NCBI GenBank assembly: GCA_021324435.1
Contig: JAJPIZ010000045.1
Location: 16,379-80,378, forward strand
From: Anaerolineae bacterium
GTDB lineage: Bacteria; Chloroflexota; Anaerolineae; Anaerolineales; Villigracilaceae
Length of the DNA stretch: 64,000 bases
Reading direction: 5' to 3'
The notes beneath the pieces are model-generated. The model saw only the letters and a program-made list of their open reading frames with translations. It was not told the origin of the DNA and did not search any database. This document shows, piece by piece, positions 1 through 7,271 of the stretch. A program made the position numbers and the translations under genes. How positions within the stretch are numbered: the first letter of the stretch is position 1; every line of letters begins with the position of its first letter.

Positions 1-20
1 TGATAAAACGCGGTAATCTT

Positions 21-102
21 TTAAACACAAAGGACACGAAGGTCACTAAGAAGAAGGCGGAATGCTCTTTCCTTTGTGCACTTTGTGCCCGTTTTGTTTA
101 AT
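21..102. repeat. Dispersed palindromic repeat, family A, copy 1
   Basis: Imperfect inverted repeat. The left half has CACAAAGGACACGAAGG, and the right half has the inverted counterpart CTTTGTGCACTTTGTGCCC followed by GTTTTGTTTAA. Related copies lie near 11.5, 27.0, 34.4, 40.0 and 62.8 kb. It lies downstream of jag and has no coding potential of its own. Confidence 0.75.
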
Positions 103-115
103 TTTTGTATGTCTT

Positions 116-925
116 TTAGTCTTTTGGCAAAATCGTGATCTTGCGATGAGGCTCTTCGCCCGCGCTCTGCGTGGTCACCGCAGGATGATCGCGCAATTCC
201 ATGTGGATGATGCGGCGTTCCGCGGCAGGCATCGGCTCGAGGGTCAGTTTGCGACCAGACTTGATGACCTGTTCCGCCATGCGCCGCGCCAACTGTCGCA
301 GTTGGCGTTCGCGGCGATCGCGGTGGCCTTCGATGTCCACGACCAGATGAATGAACTGTCCGGTCTCTTTGCCAATCATCAACGCCGCGATGTATTGAAA
401 AGCCTCCAGCGTTTCGCCGCGCCGTCCGATCAACACACCCAGGTCGCCGCCGCGAATATCCACCATGATCGGCCTGCGGTCATCGCGGGCCTCGCCATAA
501 TGCGCGGAGACCTGCGCCTGCATTCCCATTTGGAACAACAATTTCGAGATGACGGCTTCGGTTTTGTCGAGGATGGGATCATGCTCCACGGGCGCCGACT
601 CCGCTTTCGGCTCAGGTTTGGCTTTTGAAACGGGAGCCGCTTCATTGTCCGGACCCGAAGCGGGCGCGGCTTTTTTTGTCTCACGCCTGGCCCTGGGTTT
701 TTCTTCCTTCGCGGCTCCGACGGTCTTCGGTTCCGATCCCGTCGGAGGATTCACCGTCAAGCGCACGCGCACCTGACGACCGCCCAACCCAAACAAACCT
801 TTCGTTCCTGAATCCAGCACCTCGACAGAGACCGCATCGGCGGGCAAGCCCAATTGAGCGAGTCCCTGCGCGAGCGCCTCTTCAACAGTCGGAGCAATGA
901 TTTCAAGTGTGGTTCGCTCTGCCAT
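116..925 (-). CDS. jag: Jag/KhpB-type RNA-binding protein
   Basis: This 269-residue protein has the three parts of the Jag (SpoIIIJ-associated) family. A Jag-N domain covers about residues 1-55, with the KGLFGLGGR signature. A low-complexity linker rich in Lys, Ala, Pro and Glu covers about 60-120. KH and R3H domains occupy the C-terminal half, with IGRRGETLEAFQ as the KH GxxG loop and a following Arg-rich stretch. Such proteins bind RNA near the membrane and are linked to cell elongation and division. GGAGG lies six bases before the ATG. It follows yidC by 15 bases, the usual partner order, and is the last gene of the rpmH-led block. The linker is longer than in many Jag proteins. Confidence 0.93.
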   Translation of the reverse strand: MAERTTLEIIAPTVEEALAQGLAQLGLPADAVSVEVLDSGTKGLFGLGGRQVRVRLTVNPPTGSEPKTVGAAKEEKPRARRETKKAAPASGPDNEAAPVSKAKPEPKAESAPVEHDPILDKTEAVISKLLFQMGMQAQVSAHYGEARDDRRPIMVDIRGGDLGVLIGRRGETLEAFQYIAALMIGKETGQFIHLVVDIEGHRDRRERQLRQLARRMAEQVIKSGRKLTLEPMPAAERRIIHMELRDHPAVTTQSAGEEPHRKITILPKD

Positions 926-940
926 GCTGACCTCCCTGTT

Positions 941-1750
941 CTATTTTCCCTTCGATGGAGTGGGCTTACTGCCGCCCGGCAAAAGGTTGCGCCAGTTGAC
1001 GCGTCCCATCATGGCGTATTGCACGATGCCCAGCACATTGCTGGTGACAAAATAAACCGCCAACCCTGACGCGTAATTGAGCACGAGCCAGCCGAGGAAC
1101 AGAGGCATGTAGAGACTCATCATGCTGTTCATTGCCGCCGTCTGATCGTTGGGATTGCCGGCGGAGGGCGGCGGCATGGTCAGTTTGGTTTGCAGATATG
1201 TGGTCACTGCAACGATGATCGCCAAAGTGGGGAACCCATATGGAAGGAAGGAAAGCGTGAAGCCGCCGGGGAAGGGAATTCCTTCGGGGCGTCCGAGGTC
1301 CATCCATAAGAATTTACTGTTGAGCGGAATGAGCAAAGCAGAGTTCAGGAATGGATAAAGGCTGCGCGCCAATTGAAGCAGTCCCAGCGGGTTGGTTGCC
1401 AGCGCGCGGATGATGCTTTGATATAAACCGATGATGATCGGGAATTGAATCAACATTGGCAGACAGGAGGCAAACGGATTAATGCCGCGCTCCCGATAAA
1501 TGCGCATCTGTTCCTGCGCCAGCTTCTCCCGATCCTTGGCGTATTTCTTTTGAATGTCCTGCCATTCCTTGTCATTCTGCAAATCCTGCATGACCTTGGT
1601 CGCTTTCAATTGCTGACCGTTGAGCGGCCAGGTCACGAGGCGGATCAGAATGGTAAAGAGAATGATCGCAATGCCAAAGTTATGTCCGATGGCGGTATAA
1701 ATCAACACCAGCACATTGGTAAAGGGATTGATAATAAGAGTATCCCACAT
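941..1750 (-). CDS. yidC: YidC/Oxa1 membrane protein insertase
   Basis: A 269-residue polytopic protein of the short YidC type, without the large periplasmic domain of Gram-negative YidC. It has an N-terminal membrane segment, a charged cytoplasmic coiled hairpin around residues 55-95 (QQLKATKVMQDLQ and AKDREKLAQEQM) and a hydrophobic core containing ASCLPMLIQFPIIIGLYQ, typical of the family. The tail ends in a basic stretch. YidC inserts proteins into the cytoplasmic membrane, alone or with SecYEG. It lies 12 bases after the propeller lipoprotein gene and 15 bases before jag, so the three are probably co-transcribed. Confidence 0.95.
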   Translation of the reverse strand: MWDTLIINPFTNVLVLIYTAIGHNFGIAIILFTILIRLVTWPLNGQQLKATKVMQDLQNDKEWQDIQKKYAKDREKLAQEQMRIYRERGINPFASCLPMLIQFPIIIGLYQSIIRALATNPLGLLQLARSLYPFLNSALLIPLNSKFLWMDLGRPEGIPFPGGFTLSFLPYGFPTLAIIVAVTTYLQTKLTMPPPSAGNPNDQTAAMNSMMSLYMPLFLGWLVLNYASGLAVYFVTSNVLGIVQYAMMGRVNWRNLLPGGSKPTPSKGK

Positions 1751-1762
1751 GGTTACATCCTT

Positions 1763-2842
1763 CTATTTGCCTGTAAACTTCCAGAGAATGCTTCCGGATT
1801 GGCTGTTCAGAGCCACGAGCAGAAAATCCGTGTTCATCGGCGTGACGAGAATCTTATCACCCGCCAGAACAGGCGTCGAATAAATCTTGCCGCCGATCGT
1901 GGTTCCGTTCGGCCACAGTGGCGTCCCGTTGCGGTCATAAGCAAAGCCTGTGCCAGACTCGGTTACAACAAAGACACCGTCTCCGAGCACGAGAGGACTT
2001 CCCGTGATCGGACCGTCCGGTTGAATATCCGGCCAGGCATTTTTGCCGTTCGGTGCGCCAAAGGAATAAACGTCTCCGTTGATGTCCGCGGTATAAACAG
2101 TATCGCCTTCCACCGCGGGCGCGCCCCACACCCAGCCTTTGGTGTCCGCCGTCCAGCGGATTTGACCGTCCGCGGCGTTCAGCGCCGTCAACTTATTTTG
2201 GAATGAGCCCACGTAAAGTGTCGAGCCGTCCGTGCTCAACGCGGGAGAATCAGGCACTGATCCGCCAACATCGGTCTTCCACGCGATCTGTCGAGTCTGC
2301 GGGTCCACCGCATAGACGAAATGATCAAGCGAGGTCACAAAAATCAATTTTCCATTCGTGACCGGCGCGCCCCACAAAGAATGGCTGATATGCAACGACC
2401 ACAACTTCTCGCCCGTGCTGAGTTTGAGAACGTACAACGTCCCGTCATTGTTGGGGGCATAAATCGCGTCGCCGATGACTAATGGTGAGGCAAAGAAGTG
2501 GTCCTCAGCCTTGAAGGGCGCGGCCCATTTCTCTTTGCCTGTGGCCAGATCAAGACTGTACAAACCATGATCATTCCCCGCACTGCCAACCAGCAATTGT
2601 CCATCCGGTGTGATGACCGGCGCGGAATAGAAAATCTGCCCCGCGCTCTTTTCGGGATATTGCCAAACTTTGGCGCCATCGCTCAGACGAATTGCATAAA
2701 CCAGCGAGCCATCCGCCAGATACGCGTTGTTCGCATCGGCGCTGAGGCCCGGCCAACTCGCTCCGCGCCCGCCGGACGTGGCGCAGGCGCTCAACAAAAC
2801 CGCACCCAGTAATACAAAAGTGATTATCGTCAAACGTTTCAT
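1763..2842 (-). CDS. PQQ-type beta-propeller lipoprotein (BamB-like fold)
   Basis: A 359-residue protein with a lipoprotein signal: a hydrophobic stretch at residues 4-17, then L-S-A-C with the lipidated Cys at 20. The rest consists of repeated blades with the PQQ/BamB pattern, for example GLYSLDLATGKEKW, TLYVLKLSTGEKLW, KLTALNAADGQIRW and DRNGTPLW. It should sit on the outer face of the membrane and may act as a scaffold. Its placement between yidD and yidC suggests help with folding of inserted or exported proteins, which is inference only. No enzymatic residues are evident. AAGGAG lies about 13 bases before the ATG, which is rather far. Confidence 0.85.
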   Translation of the reverse strand: MKRLTIITFVLLGAVLLSACATSGGRGASWPGLSADANNAYLADGSLVYAIRLSDGAKVWQYPEKSAGQIFYSAPVITPDGQLLVGSAGNDHGLYSLDLATGKEKWAAPFKAEDHFFASPLVIGDAIYAPNNDGTLYVLKLSTGEKLWSLHISHSLWGAPVTNGKLIFVTSLDHFVYAVDPQTRQIAWKTDVGGSVPDSPALSTDGSTLYVGSFQNKLTALNAADGQIRWTADTKGWVWGAPAVEGDTVYTADINGDVYSFGAPNGKNAWPDIQPDGPITGSPLVLGDGVFVVTESGTGFAYDRNGTPLWPNGTTIGGKIYSTPVLAGDKILVTPMNTDFLLVALNSQSGSILWKFTGK

Positions 2843-2860
2843 CTGAAAAATTCCAACTCC

Positions 2861-3154
2861 TTACGGAACGGGGTCATAGCCCCCGGGATTGAACGGATTA
2901 CAACGAAGCACGCGCCAGGCCGCCATGGCAGAGCCTTTTAGCGCGCCGTATTTATAAATGGCCTGATACCCATAATGGGAACAGGATGGATAAAACCGGC
3001 ACGTCCCTTCGGGCAAAGAAGGCGAGACCGTTTTTTGATACAAACGAATCAATCCCAACAATGGGATGCGCGCCCAGTTACGCGGCGTGCGCGGCAAGTC
3101 CCGCAGACGCGGTTCATTGGGATATTCATGCGGCAGATAAAATTCAGATTGCAT
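2861..3154 (-). CDS. yidD: Membrane protein insertion efficiency factor YidD
   Basis: A 97-residue protein with the YidD hallmark [15 protein letters not shown] and the preceding [20 protein letters not shown]; the C-terminus [14 protein letters not shown] also matches the family. YidD is a small amphipathic peripheral membrane protein that helps YidC-dependent insertion. The start overlaps the end of rnpA by 11 bases, the usual tight coupling. About 25 residues precede the core, so an internal start cannot be excluded, but the overlap fits the annotated ATG. Confidence 0.95.
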   Translation of the reverse strand: MQSEFYLPHEYPNEPRLRDLPRTPRNWARIPLLGLIRLYQKTVSPSLPEGTCRFYPSCSHYGYQAIYKYGALKGSAMAAWRVLRCNPFNPGGYDPVP

Positions 3155-3494
3155 TCGAGGGAGAGATTAATTCTGCGCGTTGTAAAACAGTCAGCAGGGC
3201 TTGGCGGATTTCGGCCAACGTAGAAGATGCAAGCGCGGGGCGGGCAATCAGGATCAGGTCCCAGCCTGATGCGAGAGAGGGGATTAAACCCCGCATCGCT
3301 TCGCGCAGTAGACGTTTGGCCCGATTCCGTTTCACAGCCGTTCCCACCGTTCGACCGGCGGCCACACCCACGCGCACTTTCGATTCACCATTCTTCTGCA
3401 TGACCAGCACAACAAGCGGGTGGGAAACCGATTTGCCGAATCGCCGCACCCGCTTGAAATCTTCCGACCGGGTCAGGCGAAATTTGCTCTGCAC
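3144..3494 (-). CDS. rnpA: Ribonuclease P protein component
   Basis: A 116-residue basic protein. The RNR-type signature appears as [19 protein letters not shown] around residues 50-68, preceded by [17 protein letters not shown] near the N-terminus. It is the protein subunit that joins RNase P RNA to cut the 5' leader from tRNA precursors. It lies 52 bases downstream of rpmH and overlaps yidD, the standard bacterial order. No gene for the RNA subunit was recognised in this window. Confidence 0.95.
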   Translation of the reverse strand: MQSKFRLTRSEDFKRVRRFGKSVSHPLVVLVMQKNGESKVRVGVAAGRTVGTAVKRNRAKRLLREAMRGLIPSLASGWDLILIARPALASSTLAEIRQALLTVLQRAELISPSNAI

Positions 3495-3546
3495 CCGCGC
3501 CTCGTTTGAACGTAAAAATTGCGTACCTTGCCGTCACGCGTCTGAT

Positions 3547-3717
3547 TTACCAGCGAGTCCGCTTGACGTGTTCGTTGGACTTCGTGGTCAGTTTGTAGCG
3601 GCCGCGCAGGCGGCGGCGTTTAAGCACGGCGCGTCCATCCGCGGTGGCCATGCGGGCGCGGAAGCCATGCACGCGCACGCGGCGGCGAATCTTCGGTTGA
3701 TATGTTCGCTTGGTCAT
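3547..3717 (-). CDS. rpmH: Ribosomal protein L34
   Basis: Reading the minus strand from the ATG at 3717 gives a 56-residue, very basic protein starting [19 protein letters not shown] and ending in V-K-R-T-R-W. The family core R-T-Y-Q-P, H-G-F-R-A-R-M, D-G-R-A-V-L and R-R-R-L-R-G-R is intact. It is somewhat longer than the usual 44-47 residues because of a C-terminal extension after residue 44 ([13 protein letters not shown]). GAGGAAC precedes the ATG. It is the first gene of the block running to jag. Confidence 0.96.
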   Translation of the reverse strand: MTKRTYQPKIRRRVRVHGFRARMATADGRAVLKRRRLRGRYKLTTKSNEHVKRTRW

Positions 3718-3800
3718 GATCTACGTTCCTCACTTACTGATGATAATTGCAAGTCCCAAAACCATTTTGGGAACCGGCTTTCAAATTGGAGAAGCACGGT

Positions 3801-3830
3801 ATTATACCGTAAAGATTCCGATTCGGTCAA
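3801..3830 (-). promoter_or_regulatory. Sigma-70 promoter for the rpmH-rnpA block
   Basis: On the minus strand TTGACC (3825-3830) and TATAAT (3801-3806) are separated by 18 bases, close to consensus. The start would lie about 80 bases upstream of rpmH. The -35 box overlaps the last codon of the preceding RCK gene. A small hairpin, CCCAAAA-TGG-TTTTGGG at 3755-3771, lies in the predicted leader. Confidence 0.75.
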
Positions 3831-4543
3831 TTTCGGGCCGATGGCTCGGCTTTTTTCTTCGTTTCACGCGTGGGGTAGATCGGGTGCGCCAGCAATGCAG
3901 ACAGCTTTTGTGCGCCCTCCGGGCTGGCCACCGCGATGATTTCATCGTCGGCTTTTAGCGTACTGTCGCCGCGCGGCAGAGTCATCTTTCCATCCCGGAT
4001 GATGGCCGCGATCAGGCAATGTTCAGCCAAACCCAAATCCTTGAGTTGGATGCCGATGCCCTTGGCCCCAGGCGCGACCTTCTCCTCCACCACCGAGTAA
4101 CGCCCGCGCCGAATCTTGAACAGAGTCATCATGTCGCCGAGCGACATCTCCTCCTGAATGAGATGCGCCAGCACATCAGCTTGATTCAAAGCCACATCCA
4201 CCTTGAATTTCTCATCGAAAAGCCAGGCGTTGTTCGGATTGTTGACGCGCGCAATCGTGCGCGGCACATCGAACATCGTCTTGCCCACAAAACACAAAGC
4301 CAGGTTGGTTGAGTCATCGCTGGTCACAGCCGCCAGCACGTGCGCTTCGCGCAGGCCCGCCTGCTCGAGGATGCTGGGGTCAACAGGATTCCCTTCGTAA
4401 ATCACCTCGGTCGGAAGTTCCTGATGCAAATGCGCCAGTACTGCTCGGCGGTTTTCGATCAACCGAACTTTATAGCCCTGATTGATCAACAAGTTTGCAA
4501 GTCGCGCGCCCGTCCGTCCGCCGCCGGTAATCAATACAAACAT
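3827..4543 (-). CDS. TrkA/KtrA-type RCK regulatory protein (second of two)
   Basis: A 238-residue soluble protein with an RCK-N Rossmann domain, starting MFVLITGGGRTGARLANLL with the nucleotide-binding GxGxxG as GGGRTG and an acidic residue after beta-2 (LIEN). An RCK-C lobe covers about residues 140-220. RCK proteins gate potassium transporters in response to NAD(H), ATP or c-di-AMP. It starts one base after the stop of the other RCK gene and follows two KimA-like permease genes. No TrkH/KtrB channel subunit lies nearby, so its partner is uncertain; the permeases are the obvious candidates. Confidence 0.88.
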   Translation of the reverse strand: MFVLITGGGRTGARLANLLINQGYKVRLIENRRAVLAHLHQELPTEVIYEGNPVDPSILEQAGLREAHVLAAVTSDDSTNLALCFVGKTMFDVPRTIARVNNPNNAWLFDEKFKVDVALNQADVLAHLIQEEMSLGDMMTLFKIRRGRYSVVEEKVAPGAKGIGIQLKDLGLAEHCLIAAIIRDGKMTLPRGDSTLKADDEIIAVASPEGAQKLSALLAHPIYPTRETKKKAEPSARN

Positions 4544-4544
4544 G

Positions 4545-5210
4545 TCAGCTCTCCTTTACGCTTTCCATCAGACGCGACGTCAACGCCCCGATGCCCTCGA
4601 ACGTGGAACTGACATCGAGCACATCGCCCGTCTTCAATTCGGTGCCCGCTTCCGGCAGGGACGAACGGCCGGCCCTCGTTAAAGCGACCGGGTAGCACTG
4701 TGCGAGCGACTTCAGCAATTCGCCAAGCGTGCGCCCATTCCACGTCTCGGGGATGATCACTTCGTAGACCTCCACTTCCCCGTTGCCTGCCGAGTAAACC
4801 ATCTTCTGCGATGGATTGGTCAATAACTCCTCCACACGCTGGGCGCCCCAAAACGTAGAGCCAACCATTTGCAGGCCGAACGCTTCAATCAATGGGCGAA
4901 GGGTTGGATCATAGTTGCGAGCCACAACGGTCGGCACATGATAAAACGTTCGAGCCGTGTGCGCGACAACCGCGTTCAACGTGTCTGAGTTGGTGACAGC
5001 CGCCAGGCCGTTGGCCTCCTTGATACCCGCGCGCTCAAGCACGTTCTCGGCCAGCCCCTCGCCCTCGAGGGTGCGTCCCCGGAAATCAGGGTGCAACCGA
5101 TTGAAGGCTTCGCGGTTGCTGTCTACGATCACGATCTGATGTCCGCTTTTGAACATGTGGTAGGCGAGTTCCGCGCCGACGCGTCCACATCCAACAATAA
5201 TGAATTGCAT
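4545..5210 (-). CDS. TrkA/KtrA-type RCK regulatory protein (first of two)
   Basis: A 221-residue protein with an RCK-N domain opening MQFIIVGCGRVGAELAYHMF (GCGRVG nucleotide loop, VIVDSN at the end of beta-2). An RCK-C lobe follows after about residue 140, ending in the TGDVLDVSSTFEG strand pattern. It resembles its neighbour in plan but is clearly diverged, so the two may form a hetero-oligomeric ring; this is inference. Only four bases separate it from the upstream KimA-like gene, which strongly suggests co-transcription and a joint role in potassium uptake. Confidence 0.88.
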   Translation of the reverse strand: MQFIIVGCGRVGAELAYHMFKSGHQIVIVDSNREAFNRLHPDFRGRTLEGEGLAENVLERAGIKEANGLAAVTNSDTLNAVVAHTARTFYHVPTVVARNYDPTLRPLIEAFGLQMVGSTFWGAQRVEELLTNPSQKMVYSAGNGEVEVYEVIIPETWNGRTLGELLKSLAQCYPVALTRAGRSSLPEAGTELKTGDVLDVSSTFEGIGALTSRLMESVKES

Positions 5211-5214
5211 GAGA

Positions 5215-7176
5215 TTACTCCTTCTTCTTTCCGTCCGTTACATGATAGGGCACGTCGGTAACGACGACCCCGGCTTTCGCTAATAATTCGGCGCGCAGCA
5301 CTTCTGCTGTGCGCATGTGCAGGGCATTGTGCCAGGGTTTGGAGGGAATGAACTCCGGCACAACGACCGTGATTGTTTCGTTAGGCTGGCGATGATCAAT
5401 AATATCTTCCAGATATTTTAACAACGGTTCGACAAACAGTCGAAACGGCGAATCGAGAATGACCAGCCGCGTCCCCTCGCCCCAGGTGATCCATTTCTTC
5501 TGCACCTTTTCGGTCTCGCGCGCGTCAATCGAGACGTGGACAGCGGTCACATCATCCGAAAGCAGGCGCGCATATCGCAGAGCCTCAAGCGTTCCCTGAT
5601 GCACCCCGCTGACCGGCATGATCACGCGATGACGAGTCTGCCGCGCCGGAAGACCGCAAAAATCTTCCAGCGAGAGGCTCCTGGCAAGATTATGATAATG
5701 ACGATGAATGGAGAAAAAAATCGTGACGAGCAGGGGCGTAAGGATCAAAACAATCCAGGCGCCTTCGCGGAACTTGGTGACCGCGAAGACGACCATCACG
5801 ATGGCAGTGCATAACGAGCCAAACCCATTCACGAACATCTTGAACTGCCAGTTGTTCTCGTAACGCAACACAGAACCCGGCTCAACGATTTCCTGGCCCT
5901 CTTTTAAATGTCCGATCTTCCACCAGCGGCGCGCCATGCCTGCCTGTGAAAGTGTAAAGGAAAGGAACACGCCAATTGCATACAGCGGGATAAGACGCGT
6001 CACGCTGGCCTTGAAGATGACGATCAACGCGGAAGCGATGATCGAAAGTGTGATGATCCCATTTGAATAAACGAGACGGCTACCGCGCCAGGTCAATTGC
6101 CGCGGTAGAAATCCATCACCTGCGTGAAGCGCGCCGAGGCGCGGAAAATCTGCAAAGGCCGTGTTGGCCGCCATGATCAGGATGACCGTGGTCGCCCAAA
6201 TGGTTGCCATATAAAGCAGGCCGCGGCCGTCAAAGACTGTACGCGCCAACTGCGAGATGATGGTCTCCTGCTCGGAGAAGACTCCGCCAATTCGTCCGGT
6301 GAGATACGAAATGGCGAGAAACAGCGAGCCGAGAATCACCGACATCCAAATCAACGTGATGCCTGCGTTTCGACTGCGCGGTTCCTTGAACGCAGTGATG
6401 CCGTTGGAGATGGCCTCCACGCCTGTGAGTGCGGTCGTCCCGTTTGAAAAAGCGTGAAGTATCAGGAATGGCGTGATCGCGCCCACAGTCTGAATGACAG
6501 TGAGCTCGGGCGGATCAACGACTTTGCCCAGCGAGCCGGTCAGATAGCGGAATAGTCCGAACCCAACCGTGGCAAACATCATAATCACGAAGAAATAAGT
6601 GGGGATAGCAAACATCGCGCCGGATTCTTTTACGCCGCGCAAGTTGATCAGCATAATCAATAACACCGCGCCGACGGCGATCTCCACGCGATACGGAAAT
6701 AGGTTTGGATACGCTGAAATGATCTGTGCCACGCCGGATGAAACGGAAACCGCAACCGTCAGGATGTAATCTGTGAGCAACGCCGCGCCCGCGGTTTGCG
6801 CGGGGAGTTCGCCGAGGTTATCGCGCGCCACAATGTATGCGCCGCCGCCGCCCGGATAGGCATGGATGGTTTGTTGATAGGAAATGGTCACGACCGCCAA
6901 CAGCGCAACGATTGCGAGAGAAATCGGAAAAACATATCCAAAAGCAATAGTGCCTGCCGCGGCCAGCACGCCGAGGATTTCCTGCGTGGCATAGGCGGTG
7001 GATGATAACGCGTCCGAGGCGAAGACCGCCAGACCAATCATCTTGCCGATGGTTTGATGCGGAGCATCCGCGGTCATCAGCGGGCGGCCAATGAGCCAAT
7101 GGCTGAGGGCGCGCGGCGGATGATAATCGCTCTCCCGGCGCATGATTTCCATTTGATTGTGCTCGGAACTAAACAT
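5215..7176 (-). CDS. KimA-like potassium transporter, APC/KUP superfamily (copy 1)
   Basis: A 653-residue protein with about 12 membrane segments over residues 40-500 and a soluble C-terminal domain of about 150 residues. From memory it follows Bacillus KimA (YdaO) closely: the N-terminal LIGRPL, then SDALSSTAYATQEIL, YPGGGGAYIVARDNLGE, LTGVEAISNG and IPLYAIGVFLSFTLSQ. KimA imports potassium with protons. The start is taken at the ATG at 7176, preceded by GGAAAG; an ATG ten codons upstream lacks a site. The gene is followed at four bases by RCK genes and preceded at 95 bases by a paralogue. Other APC permeases remain possible. Confidence 0.82.
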   Translation of the reverse strand: MFSSEHNQMEIMRRESDYHPPRALSHWLIGRPLMTADAPHQTIGKMIGLAVFASDALSSTAYATQEILGVLAAAGTIAFGYVFPISLAIVALLAVVTISYQQTIHAYPGGGGAYIVARDNLGELPAQTAGAALLTDYILTVAVSVSSGVAQIISAYPNLFPYRVEIAVGAVLLIMLINLRGVKESGAMFAIPTYFFVIMMFATVGFGLFRYLTGSLGKVVDPPELTVIQTVGAITPFLILHAFSNGTTALTGVEAISNGITAFKEPRSRNAGITLIWMSVILGSLFLAISYLTGRIGGVFSEQETIISQLARTVFDGRGLLYMATIWATTVILIMAANTAFADFPRLGALHAGDGFLPRQLTWRGSRLVYSNGIITLSIIASALIVIFKASVTRLIPLYAIGVFLSFTLSQAGMARRWWKIGHLKEGQEIVEPGSVLRYENNWQFKMFVNGFGSLCTAIVMVVFAVTKFREGAWIVLILTPLLVTIFFSIHRHYHNLARSLSLEDFCGLPARQTRHRVIMPVSGVHQGTLEALRYARLLSDDVTAVHVSIDARETEKVQKKWITWGEGTRLVILDSPFRLFVEPLLKYLEDIIDHRQPNETITVVVPEFIPSKPWHNALHMRTAEVLRAELLAKAGVVVTDVPYHVTDGKKKE

Positions 7177-7271
7177 GGGCTTTTCTTTCCACTTACAAAA
7201 AGACACCCCCGCCCGCGTTGACAGGCGAGGAGCGAGGAAATTATATTACAAATCCCTTTTCGCGGAAGTCG

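Noticed and set aside
1445..2206. 253-codon plus-strand frame
   Set aside because: Antisense to yidC and the propeller gene; biased composition only.
2986..3939. 317-codon open frame on the plus strand
   Set aside because: It is antisense to yidD, rnpA, rpmH and the end of an RCK gene, all with clear family motifs; its translation shows no domain and it lacks a ribosome site.
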